64,000 nt of DNA from Acidobacteriaceae bacterium (lineage in GTDB: Bacteria; Acidobacteriota; Terriglobia; Bryobacterales; Bryobacteraceae): the NCBI GenBank assembly GCA_019240405.1, contig JAFAYL010000020.1, positions 62,001 through 126,000 on the forward strand. Direction: 5' to 3'. Both the position numbers and the translations under genes were made by a program. Below are positions 8,524 to 16,817 of this stretch, in pieces. A model generated the notes under the pieces. It was not told the DNA's origin, searched no databases, and saw nothing but the letters and a program-made list of their open reading frames with translations. Each line of letters opens with the position of its first letter. The stretch's first letter is position 1.

Positions 8524-9626
8524 TCTGGCTCATCTTCCTGCCCGCGATCGGTTACCAATGCCTCGCGATCTTCGCCGCAGTGCGGCACCTGCGAAGACAT
8601 CGCTCGGCGCGTCCAAACTCTGATTCCACTTTCAAGCCTGCTGTTTCTGTTCTGAAGCCCGTGTACGGCCTGGATCGGAACACGTACGGCGCATTCGTTT
8701 CGCAGATCCAACAGGATTATCCGGAATTTGAGGTGCTATTCGGCGCTCGCGACGAGCACGATCCGGCGATTGCCGAGGTTCGCCGCTTAGTACGCGATTT
8801 CCCGGAAGCTCCCGTTCGGCTCATTATCGGAGCAGCGCCTGCTCGGAACGGGAAGGTGGGCGTGCTGACCGAACTCGCTCGCCACGCCCGGCATCCCGTG
8901 TGGGTCGTGAACGACAGCGATATCAAAGTTACGCGCTCGTACCTTGCGGAAATTGTTTCAACACTCGATGGCGATGCCGGTCTTGTGACGTGTCTTTACC
9001 GCCCTAGCGCGCATAATGTTCCCGCTGCTTGGGAAGCGCTCGGCATCTCGGCTGATTTTATGCCGAGCATACTCGTCGCGCAGCTTGTAGGAGTACGTGA
9101 ATTCGGCTTGGGTTCAACGCTCGCGTTCCGCGCCGATGACCTGGAACGAGCAGGCGGTTTCGCCGCGGTTGCCGATTACCTCGCGGACGATTATCAATTA
9201 GCAAAACGGATCAGCGAGCTCGGGAAGACAGTAGTGCTCTCGGCCTACACGGTTGAGACCTCGATCAACGTTTCGACCTGGGGCGGTGTGTGGAATCACC
9301 AGCTCCGGTGGGCTCGTACGGTACGGGTTACGAAAGCCAGCGGCCACGTGGGACTGCCGGTTGCACATGCTGGTCTTTGGGCTGTGATCGCAGTTGTTAC
9401 CGGAGCTTGGCTTCCTGCCTTTGTGCTGATCGCGGCGCGGATCACTTCGGCATTGGTGGCCGGATGGTTGGTCCTACGTTGTCGTGTTGCCCTAGCCCTG
9501 TGCTGGCTGTCACCAGTATGGGATCTTTATGCATTTGCGCTGTGGGTGACCTCTTATGCCAGCCGGGAGGTCCGCTGGCGCGATCGCACGTTGAAGATCG
9601 ATAAGGAGGGCCGGATCCGGCTCTGA
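8520..9626 (+). CDS. hpnI: Hopanoid glycosyltransferase (N-acetylglucosaminyl transfer to bacteriohopanetetrol)
   Basis: 368 residues. A GT2 ceramide-glucosyltransferase-like domain carries VSVLKPVYGLD, VNDSDIKV (the DxD-type motif) and LADDYQLAKRISELG, with the acceptor-site QLRWART. A membrane anchor starts the protein and two or three hydrophobic helices end it (about 285-350). This matches HpnI, which adds GlcNAc to bacteriohopanetetrol at the inner membrane before deacetylation and HpnJ action. The start codon is TTG at 8520, overlapping the hpnJ stop; I prefer it because it gives the expected N-terminal membrane helix. Together with hpnJ this implies that the organism makes elongated hopanoids. 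Confidence 0.9.
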   Translation: MIWLIFLPAIGYQCLAIFAAVRHLRRHRSARPNSDSTFKPAVSVLKPVYGLDRNTYGAFVSQIQQDYPEFEVLFGARDEHDPAIAEVRRLVRDFPEAPVRLIIGAAPARNGKVGVLTELARHARHPVWVVNDSDIKVTRSYLAEIVSTLDGDAGLVTCLYRPSAHNVPAAWEALGISADFMPSILVAQLVGVREFGLGSTLAFRADDLERAGGFAAVADYLADDYQLAKRISELGKTVVLSAYTVETSINVSTWGGVWNHQLRWARTVRVTKASGHVGLPVAHAGLWAVIAVVTGAWLPAFVLIAARITSALVAGWLVLRCRVALALCWLSPVWDLYAFALWVTSYASREVRWRDRTLKIDKEGRIRL

Positions 9627-9633
9627 TTCGCTC

Positions 9634-10209
9634 ATGCATGTTAGCCTGATTATCGATCAGTACATGACTTTACAAAACGCAATGCACTTTAGACTGCGCA
9701 GCATCCTACTTCTTATCTCGGCTTCGATTGCAACGGTGACTCTGGCGCGGGCTCAAGCAATCGCTCCAACGAGAGTGGCTATTATCAATGCTCAGAAAGC
9801 TGTCGGGGACACGCAGGAAATCAAGAAGGCGCAAGCAGCGCTAGAGGCGAAATATCGTCCGAGGCAGCAAGAGATTGACGCCCTGCAGCGCGATCTGCAA
9901 AACATCCAGCAGCAGTTGAACGCACCCAATGTCGCGCCCGAAAGAGCAGCTCAATTGAGAGCTGATGGCACCCAGAAACAAAAGCGGCTCCAACGCCTCA
10001 GCGAGGATCTTCAAGCTGATGTAAATAACGAGCGCCAGGATATTCTCGGCCGCTCGGGACGGCAAATGACGGAAGTGGTGAAGAAGTTGGCGGAAGAACG
10101 GAACCTCGATATCGTGATCGACATCACCAATACGCTTTATTTCAAACCCGCGCTCGATATTACGGCGGACGCCACCGCGGCCTACGACAAGGCCTATCCT
10201 GCAAGGTAG
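9634..10209 (+). CDS. OmpH/Skp-family periplasmic chaperone
   Basis: As drawn, 191 residues, but the real start is probably the ATG at 9682 (or 9664), because the signal peptide begins with MHFRLRSILLLISASIATV and ends at ARAQA. The mature protein is a typical OmpH/Skp: a first strand RVAIINAQKAVGD, then a long helical hairpin (about 60-140) rich in Gln, Glu, Lys and Arg, then a closing strand LDIVIDITNTLYFKP. Skp-like proteins hold unfolded outer-membrane proteins in the periplasm. It lies just after hpnI and may share its transcript; no strong ribosome-binding site decides the start. Confidence 0.85.
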   Translation: MHVSLIIDQYMTLQNAMHFRLRSILLLISASIATVTLARAQAIAPTRVAIINAQKAVGDTQEIKKAQAALEAKYRPRQQEIDALQRDLQNIQQQLNAPNVAPERAAQLRADGTQKQKRLQRLSEDLQADVNNERQDILGRSGRQMTEVVKKLAEERNLDIVIDITNTLYFKPALDITADATAAYDKAYPAR

Positions 10210-10244
10210 CGGCATTTTTCACCTATTAAGTTGCCGCAGGGCTC

Positions 10245-10718
10245 ATGGGCAGCTATCTCCAGCAATATGGCGCAGAGGATGAGCGTCGCATCCGCATCAT
10301 CACGAGAATTGTTGTTGGCGTCATTGCAGCGATTGTTCTAGCCGTTGCAGCCTATCTGTTTTTTCACAACTTCCCGGAGAAACAGAAAATAAATCATTTT
10401 TTGGCCGAAATAAATAAGCACCACTACGAAGCCGCCTATCGCGATTGGGGATGCACGTCCAGCCATCCCTGCCGCGATTACGACTACGACCGTTTCATGC
10501 GCGATTGGGGGGTGAGCGTTTCATCGCCTTGGAAAATCGCTTCCGTCGACGGTTGCAAGACTTTCGTCACGATTAACGTGCAGGCAAGCGGCGCGGAATT
10601 GCAATCTTTGATGGTGGAACGCAGCACGCGCGTGATGGGCTTTGCCCCGGCGCCCGAGTGCCAGGAGAAAGAATGGCACTGGAGGGAGTTCTTTCACCGG
10701 ATTTTTGGGGGATCGTAG
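10245..10718 (+). CDS. Small single-span membrane protein, unknown function
   Basis: 157 residues. A short cytoplasmic start (about 1-20) is followed by one clear membrane helix (RIVVGVIAAIVLAVAAYLFF, about 22-43) and a soluble domain outside. The soluble part has four Cys (in WGCTSSHPCRD, DGCKTF and PECQEK), which could form disulfides in the periplasm. The pattern HHYEAAYRDWGC...WGVSVSSPWKI resembles small domains that carry a helix, then a beta sheet, but I do not recognise the family. It starts 35 bases after the OmpH gene and converges on the RND pump gene, leaving 5 bases between them. Confidence 0.6.
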   Translation: MGSYLQQYGAEDERRIRIITRIVVGVIAAIVLAVAAYLFFHNFPEKQKINHFLAEINKHHYEAAYRDWGCTSSHPCRDYDYDRFMRDWGVSVSSPWKIASVDGCKTFVTINVQASGAELQSLMVERSTRVMGFAPAPECQEKEWHWREFFHRIFGGS

Positions 10719-10723
10719 CTTTT

Positions 10724-13700
10724 TTATTCTTCCGCACATCCCGGTTCGACGGGCGGCAAGACGTCACCGGCACGGGCGATCCAAACGTAGAGGGTCGGCA
10801 GAACGAAGATACTCATAACTAGCGTGGCGCTCAGTCCGCCCACGATCACAATCGCGAACGGCCGCTGCGAATCCGATCCAATTCCTCGCGAGATTGCAGC
10901 CGGTAACAGTCCCAAGGTTGCGACGAGCATCGTCATCATGATGGGGCGCAAGCGCAACACCGCGCCTTCAACCGCGGAATCCTCGACCGAATGGCCTCGC
11001 GCGCGTAACTGGTTGATGTATTCGATCATGATGACACCTGTCTGCACGGACACACCAAACAGCGCTAACATGCCAATTCCCGATGAAACGCTGAAGTGCG
11101 TTCCCGTGAAGAACAGAGCGAAGAGCCCCCCAATAGGCGCGAGCACCACCGTCACCATAACCAAAGCCGCCCATTTGAAGGAGTTGAACATCGAATACAG
11201 GAAGAGAAATATGGCCCCAACCGTAATGGGCACGATGACTTCCAACCGTTTGTTGGCGCGCTGCTCGCTTGCGTATTCGCCAGCCCAATCGATGTGATAC
11301 CCCGTGGGCAGCTTCACTTCTCGATTGACCCGATCAATTGCTTCTTCGACGGTGCTCCCCAGGTCCCGGCCGCGTACGCTGTACTTTATCGCGACGTAGC
11401 GCGAATTTGCTTCGCGATAGATCTCGGAACCTCCGTCGCGCACATTAACTTTCGTGAGCTGGGCGAGGGAAACGCGCTCTCCCGAGGGCGCCAACAGCCG
11501 GATGTCTTCGATTGCTTCCTTCGTATCGCGATATTCGGGAAGATAACGGGGGACCAGATCATAACGCTGCTCGCCTTGGAGCACCTGGCTCACGGCATTG
11601 CCGCCGACCGCCGTTTGAATTGCATCCTGCACATCGGCAACATTGATTTGAAATCGCGCTGCAGCATCCCGATCGACAGTGAAGTTCAAATTGGGCTGGC
11701 CCAGGACGCGAAACAAGCCCAAATCTTGAATCCCGCGGATCTGGCGCATGATACCAACGATCTGATCGCCTTTCGCTTCTAGAGTTCGTAAATCATCGCC
11801 GTAAACTTTGACCGCAAGCTCACCTTTTACCCCGCTGACCGCCTCCTCGACGTTGTCCGAAATCGGCTGCGAGAAATTCCAAATCACCCCGGGCATCTTC
11901 ACTAGCTCGCGATTCATGGCGGCGATCAACTCATCCTTATCCTCATGGAAGACAGGACGCCAATCGTGCTTGGGCTTCAAGTCTACGAAATATTCTGTGT
12001 TGAAGAATCCGGTGGTATCTGTTCCGTCATCGGGCCGCCCGACCTGACTCGTCACAGTTGTGGCTTCTGGAAACGACGCAAGCACCAAGCGAGCCCAGTT
12101 GGCAACTCGAATGCCCTCGCTAGGTCCTGTGCTCGGCGCAAGAGTGCCGCGCACCCAGATAGCGCCCTCATCGAGATGCGGCAGGAATTCGGAGCCGATT
12201 GCTCCTGCTATAAAGAGTCCGACCGCGCAGGCCAATAGCGCCGCTACAGGCACGAGAACCACAAATTTCAGCCGCACCGCACGCCGAAGCGCACGGCGGT
12301 AGTTGCGGATGAGAAATTCCATTACGGGGTTGTGCCATTCACGGGCATTCTTTTGGAAAAGGAGGCTCGAGAGAACCGGCGCGATGAGCATAGAAAAAAT
12401 CAACGCCCCAAGCAATGCGAAAGCCACTGTCAACGCCATCGGGCGAAACAGCCGGCCCTCCACAGCCTGTAACGTGAAGATCGGAAGATAGGCCGTGATG
12501 ATGATGGCGATTGCATAAAAGACAGGGCGCTGGACCTCGTGGGCGGCTTCTCGGATCAATTCCAGAGTGGTCTTCTCGCTCTTCTCGCGCCGGCCCATGT
12601 GCCGTACGATGTTCTCGACCATGACGACCGCGCCATCGACCACCATGCCGAAATCCAGTGCGCCGAGCGACAGCAAATTGGCGGGAACCTTGTTCAAATC
12701 GAGACAGATTGACGCGAACAGCAGTGAGAACGGGATTGTCAATGCCACGATTAGGGCGCCGCGAACATTGCCCAAAAACGCGAATAAAATGATCGCAACC
12801 AGGATGATTCCTTCAGTAAGGTTATGTAGCACCGTGTGCGTCGTGTAGTGAACCAGATCGCTGCGATCAAGGAATGGCACCACTTTCACGCCGGGCGGGA
12901 GAATGCGCTCATTTAGTTCCTTGACCTTCTCGTGAATCCCTTGAAGGGTCGAGTCTGAATCGGCTCCCTTGCGCAGTAGCACAATACCTGAGACCACATC
13001 GTCGTTATCGATAATGCAGCCATCCTCGCGATGGAGCGCCCTCGCAAAGCGGCCCAGCCGGATCTTTGGGCCCTGCGTCACCGTCGCGATGTCCTTAATG
13101 CGAATAGGTGTGCCGTTTGACGTTTTCACGACGGTCTCGCCAATATCGGCTACCTGTTTGATCAGCCCGACTTCTCGGACGTTGATCTGCTGTCTGCCCT
13201 CTTCAATGAAGCTCCCGCCCGTGTTCGCATTGTTATTCGAAAGCGCTTGCTCGACTTGAGAAATGCTCAGCCCGTAGGAGATGAGTTTGTTCGGATCAAT
13301 GCGGACCTGGTACTCGCGCGTCGTACCACCGAAGCTCGAGACATCCACGACATTCGGCACGGATTTGAACTGCTTCTCGAGAACCCAATCCTCCAGCGAT
13401 TTCAGTTCCATGAGGTCGTACTGCGGGTTGGTGCTCTTCAGCGTGTAGAAGTAGATCTGGCCCACCGGGCTGTAATCCGTCCCCATCTGCGGTTGCACAT
13501 TGGACGGAAGGGTCGCTTGAGCCATGCGTTCCACGACCTTCTCACGATTCCAATCGTTGTTCGAATCATCGTCGAAAATGAGCATCAGACTCGAGAGGCC
13601 GAACAGCGAAACCGACCGCAGATGCTCTAGATGCGGAATACCGTTCATCACGATCTCAAGCGGGACGGTAACTTGCTGCTCGACCTCCTCAGCCGCCTGA

Positions 13701-13864
13701 CCGGGCCATTGAGTGATGATCTGCACGTAATTGTTGGCTACGTCGGGATAGGCCTCGACCGGCAACCTTTTAAACGAAATCGCCCCCCAGCCGAGCAAGA
13801 AAATCGCCAGGGCAAGCACCAGCAGCCGGTTTCGAAGAGCGAAATCGACAAACGCGCGGATCAT
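10724..13864 (-). CDS. Heavy-metal efflux RND transporter, CzcA/CusA type
   Basis: 1046 residues, the normal length for the HME branch of RND pumps. It begins with the expected membrane helix (RLLVLALAIFLLGWGAISF) and the porter-domain start VEAYPDVANNYVQI. LDFGMVVDGAVVMVENIVRH in transmembrane helix 4 is the HME signature with the proton-relay acids. A second helix block near 890-1030 closes the pump. The inner-membrane trimer exports metal ions such as Co/Zn/Cd or Cu/Ag using proton flow. It follows the adaptor gene by 15 bases in an outer-membrane factor, adaptor, pump order. Which metal is exported cannot be settled by eye. Confidence 0.93.
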   Translation of the reverse strand: MIRAFVDFALRNRLLVLALAIFLLGWGAISFKRLPVEAYPDVANNYVQIITQWPGQAAEEVEQQVTVPLEIVMNGIPHLEHLRSVSLFGLSSLMLIFDDDSNNDWNREKVVERMAQATLPSNVQPQMGTDYSPVGQIYFYTLKSTNPQYDLMELKSLEDWVLEKQFKSVPNVVDVSSFGGTTREYQVRIDPNKLISYGLSISQVEQALSNNNANTGGSFIEEGRQQINVREVGLIKQVADIGETVVKTSNGTPIRIKDIATVTQGPKIRLGRFARALHREDGCIIDNDDVVSGIVLLRKGADSDSTLQGIHEKVKELNERILPPGVKVVPFLDRSDLVHYTTHTVLHNLTEGIILVAIILFAFLGNVRGALIVALTIPFSLLFASICLDLNKVPANLLSLGALDFGMVVDGAVVMVENIVRHMGRREKSEKTTLELIREAAHEVQRPVFYAIAIIITAYLPIFTLQAVEGRLFRPMALTVAFALLGALIFSMLIAPVLSSLLFQKNAREWHNPVMEFLIRNYRRALRRAVRLKFVVLVPVAALLACAVGLFIAGAIGSEFLPHLDEGAIWVRGTLAPSTGPSEGIRVANWARLVLASFPEATTVTSQVGRPDDGTDTTGFFNTEYFVDLKPKHDWRPVFHEDKDELIAAMNRELVKMPGVIWNFSQPISDNVEEAVSGVKGELAVKVYGDDLRTLEAKGDQIVGIMRQIRGIQDLGLFRVLGQPNLNFTVDRDAAARFQINVADVQDAIQTAVGGNAVSQVLQGEQRYDLVPRYLPEYRDTKEAIEDIRLLAPSGERVSLAQLTKVNVRDGGSEIYREANSRYVAIKYSVRGRDLGSTVEEAIDRVNREVKLPTGYHIDWAGEYASEQRANKRLEVIVPITVGAIFLFLYSMFNSFKWAALVMVTVVLAPIGGLFALFFTGTHFSVSSGIGMLALFGVSVQTGVIMIEYINQLRARGHSVEDSAVEGAVLRLRPIMMTMLVATLGLLPAAISRGIGSDSQRPFAIVIVGGLSATLVMSIFVLPTLYVWIARAGDVLPPVEPGCAEE

Positions 13865-13879
13865 CTTAACTACTCGTTC

Positions 13880-15016
13880 CTACTTCTCGTGCTCCGCGTT
13901 CAGCGCCAGCGCGTCATTGACCACTTCCTGCCCGGGCAAAAGACCCGACATGACGTCCTGTGTGCCGTTCGTGATCTTTCCGCCGGAAATCTCTATTCTC
14001 CGAAACTTCCCGCCTCCCGCCGGAATGAACACCCAATCGCGATCGTGCAGGTGTAAAACGGCACTGGCCGGAACCGTCGAGTAGATTCGGCCATGCTGGC
14101 CATAGAATGTCGCGGTAACGAACATCCCCGCGCGCATGATTCCGGGATTTGCCAACTCTATCCGCACCTTAGCTGTGCGAAGGTTTGGATCGAGAACGCG
14201 GCCGATGTTCGTGACCCGCCCCTGAAATTTACGATCTGGATAGGCGTTCAACACAACATCGGCAACATCTCCCAACTTCACCATCGGAATGTCGTTTTCA
14301 TAGACGTCGGCAAGTATCCAGACACGCGCAAGATTGGCGATTGTGAAGAGATTGGGTTGATTATCGGGCGTATGCACGCTCGCGGAAAGTACGACGTTTT
14401 GCTCGATGATTGTTCCGTCGGACGGAGCGTAGATGTTTACCACCGGATCATTATGCTTGGGATCCGCGCCCATTGTGCGAAGCTGTTGGGCCGCCGTTTC
14501 GAGGCTTACTTTCGCTTTCTCCTCGGTGTCCTCGGCCACCTGGAAATCGTTCAGCGAGATGGCCCCGTGTTCATACAGGAGCTTCGCGCGCTCTAGCTGC
14601 TTTTGCGCCAGAACCTCATCGGCTTTGGCTTGATTGTAATTTTGGAAGCCGGCAGCGATATCGTTGCTTAGCACTTTGAGAAGCAACTGGCCCTTCTTGA
14701 CGTCGTCGCCGAGCTTGGCGTAGATACCCACGACGCGTCCCGAAGCGAGCGAGATTACCGGAATCGATTTCTCCACATCCGGACTGACCACTCCAGTCGC
14801 ATGCAGCTCGGGCAGCTCTTCACGCCGGCCAGCCTTCACGAACGTAAACCGCTCGGGCTGATCGACCTGAATCAGATTGACGTCCGGCTCCTCTTCAACT
14901 CGCGCAGGTGGCGGTGCGGCTACTGATTCATCTACCTTGCCGCTGGAGCGGCAGCCCGTTATTAACTCGCCTAGCGCTATAGAGAACGCAGCGAAGATAA
15001 ATATCTTTCGCTTCAT
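13880..15016 (-). CDS. RND periplasmic adaptor (membrane fusion protein), lipoprotein
   Basis: 378 residues. The signal peptide ends in a lipobox, LITGC (about residues 18-22), so the protein is probably lipid-anchored. Downstream come the beta-barrel and lipoyl halves (SGRVVGIYAKLGDDVKKGQLLLKV and IYAPSDGTIIEQNVVLSASV) around a helical hairpin (about 120-175), then the membrane-proximal domain ending GLLPGQEVVNDALAL. It bridges the inner-membrane pump and the outer-membrane channel. The start overlaps the upstream channel gene by 4 bases (ATGA), so the two are translationally coupled. CzcB/CusB-like family; metal specificity unknown. Confidence 0.9.
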   Translation of the reverse strand: MKRKIFIFAAFSIALGELITGCRSSGKVDESVAAPPPARVEEEPDVNLIQVDQPERFTFVKAGRREELPELHATGVVSPDVEKSIPVISLASGRVVGIYAKLGDDVKKGQLLLKVLSNDIAAGFQNYNQAKADEVLAQKQLERAKLLYEHGAISLNDFQVAEDTEEKAKVSLETAAQQLRTMGADPKHNDPVVNIYAPSDGTIIEQNVVLSASVHTPDNQPNLFTIANLARVWILADVYENDIPMVKLGDVADVVLNAYPDRKFQGRVTNIGRVLDPNLRTAKVRIELANPGIMRAGMFVTATFYGQHGRIYSTVPASAVLHLHDRDWVFIPAGGGKFRRIEISGGKITNGTQDVMSGLLPGQEVVNDALALNAEHEK

Positions 15017-16290
15017 CGAATCACCTCGGCGCCCACAGACGTGTTCAGTTGATTAGCCGCCGAAAGATACGAGCCAACGAGATTCAGATAATTTAGCTCG
15101 GTATCGCGGTATTCCTTCTGCGCATCCAAGAAATCCAACAAGGAAGCTGCTCCGTGCTGATACGCAAAAGACACGGTGGAGCGTATCGACGCAGCCTCTT
15201 CCAAATACTTGGCCTTATAGGGTCGCAAAATCTCGAGCGTGCTTTGGAGCGTTGCGTATGCGGAATCGACATCGTGCAGCGTCGTCTGCTCAGCAGCATC
15301 GCGCAACTTCTTGTTGCGATCGATATCGATCAGCGTGTGCGCCTTATTTCCTTGATTACGGTCGAAAATACGAAGCGGAATACTGACACTGGCCCCTACA
15401 GTGTTGAACGCATCGGGATTGTTGAATGAGCCATTATGTGTCCACCAAAGGCCGAAAGTTGGATCAGTCGAACCATTCGCAACGGCGAGCCGGTAATCGG
15501 TTCTCGCTTTATCGAGACTCTGCTCGGCTTCCTTGAGATCCGGCCGCGTACGCAATGCCATGGCACGCAGCTCTTCGAGAGATACCAGCGGCTCATGGAA
15601 ATCGAATTTTTCGTTTACGTCGAATTCGTCAACAGGTGTCCGATCTCTAAGAAGGTTAAGTAGATCGATCTTCGCCGTGCGGACATTTACCTGCGCAGTC
15701 GCCAAATCCGATTCGAACTGGACCCGCTGCAATTCGACCCGTTGAAAGTCGACTTGAGCAATCGCACCCACCTTGAAGCGATCGCGGTTAATGCCGATCT
15801 CTTTGTCGTAATAGTCGAGGTTCTCTCTCGCCACTTCCAATACAGCCTTCGCCTGAAGCACCCGCACAAACGCATCCCGCAAGTTGAACATGAGGGTTCG
15901 CTCCAAATCCGCCTGCGCGGAGACCGCGATGTCGGTAGCTTTTTGAGCGCTCTCCAAGCGAAGCTCTCGTTTGTGCTGGCGTTCGTGGAGGTAGCTGATG
16001 GCTGGAATATACAAAGTACCTGCGAACGGGCGCCAAGATCCGTGCGATGGCGTAATTTGAGTTCCGTCGGCGGTCAGGGTGAAGTCGGGATTCGGCCGCA
16101 AAAATGCCGTGATCTCGTCGACACGCGACTCGTCAATCGTTTCCTGTCCCGCAAGTAGCGTGGGGTTGTTTGCTCTAAATCTTTCCTGGGTCTCCTGCCA
16201 GGTGAGTGCCCGCTGCGGACGTGGCGTCTGAGCCAAACCTACAACTGCAAACAGGAGACCGGAATACATACGCCAATTTCGGCGCTGCAT
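15013..16290 (-). CDS. TolC-family outer-membrane efflux channel (CzcC-like)
   Basis: 425 residues with a signal peptide (to about residue 20). Two repeated outer-membrane-efflux domains are visible as long coiled helices, with LTWQETQERFRANNPTLLAG at the start of the first and LVSLEELRAMALRTRPDLKEAEQSL at the start of the second. Both are typical TolC/CzcC repeat starts. The final helix reads LNYLNLVGSYLSAANQL. It forms the trimeric exit duct for the pump encoded two genes downstream. A small membrane-protein gene lies 34 bases upstream on the same strand and may be the operon leader. Confident family call. Confidence 0.88.
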   Translation of the reverse strand: MQRRNWRMYSGLLFAVVGLAQTPRPQRALTWQETQERFRANNPTLLAGQETIDESRVDEITAFLRPNPDFTLTADGTQITPSHGSWRPFAGTLYIPAISYLHERQHKRELRLESAQKATDIAVSAQADLERTLMFNLRDAFVRVLQAKAVLEVARENLDYYDKEIGINRDRFKVGAIAQVDFQRVELQRVQFESDLATAQVNVRTAKIDLLNLLRDRTPVDEFDVNEKFDFHEPLVSLEELRAMALRTRPDLKEAEQSLDKARTDYRLAVANGSTDPTFGLWWTHNGSFNNPDAFNTVGASVSIPLRIFDRNQGNKAHTLIDIDRNKKLRDAAEQTTLHDVDSAYATLQSTLEILRPYKAKYLEEAASIRSTVSFAYQHGAASLLDFLDAQKEYRDTELNYLNLVGSYLSAANQLNTSVGAEVIR

Positions 16291-16324
16291 CTGTCCTCCT
16301 TAAAAACTGCTGCTTATTGTCTGA

Positions 16325-16747
16325 TTACAATGCTGAGAAGAAGGGTGGAGACCGGCCCGCGCAAAGGGGAGCTATGCGGTCGAACGCCCTAACCACAGGT
16401 ACGAAGACAAGAGAGATGAAAAGAAAAATCAGCGAAACCGCGCAGATACGGGATACCAGGGCGGTATCCATGGCCTCGTAAAGTCGCATCAAATCATCGT
16501 TTGCGGTCTGTTTGTTCGTGTGTCGAGGATTGTGCTGGGCGTTAAAGTGCTCGATGCGCAGAACATCGTCAGTAGCCGAGATGTAGGGAAATAACGCGGC
16601 TACAATTAGCCCGACACCGATGATGTGGAGCCAGCGAGACTTTCGCGTGTCTATCCGGCGCCGATTGAAGGTAGTGGCGGCTGTTCTGCCAAAGGCCAAA
16701 AGCCCCAGGAGCAGCCATGCGAGGTTCAACGCGCTATCGAAGTGCAC
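16325..16747 (-). CDS. Small three-helix membrane protein ahead of the metal-efflux operon
   Basis: 140 residues with three predicted membrane helices (about 6-24, 41-60 and 96-118). A polar loop between helices two and three contains several His and acidic residues (EHFNAQHNPRHTNKQ), which could contact metal. I do not recognise the family. It ends 34 bases before the channel gene on the same strand, so it is probably the first gene of the RND operon. Small uncharacterised membrane or periplasmic proteins are common in czc and cus operons. A metal-related role is inferred only from position and the His-rich loop. Confidence 0.55.
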   Translation of the reverse strand: MHFDSALNLAWLLLGLLAFGRTAATTFNRRRIDTRKSRWLHIIGVGLIVAALFPYISATDDVLRIEHFNAQHNPRHTNKQTANDDLMRLYEAMDTALVSRICAVSLIFLFISLVFVPVVRAFDRIAPLCAGRSPPFFSAL

Positions 16748-16817
16748 CTTTTCTTACCGTATCACGCAGTTTGAGGTTATCGACCAGCCGAACGCGGCAC
16801 GGATTCTACGCAGCTTA

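Noticed and set aside
11096-11782. A 228-codon plus-strand open frame opposite the RND pump
   Set aside because: Antisense of conserved CzcA-type sequence; composition is that of a shadow frame.
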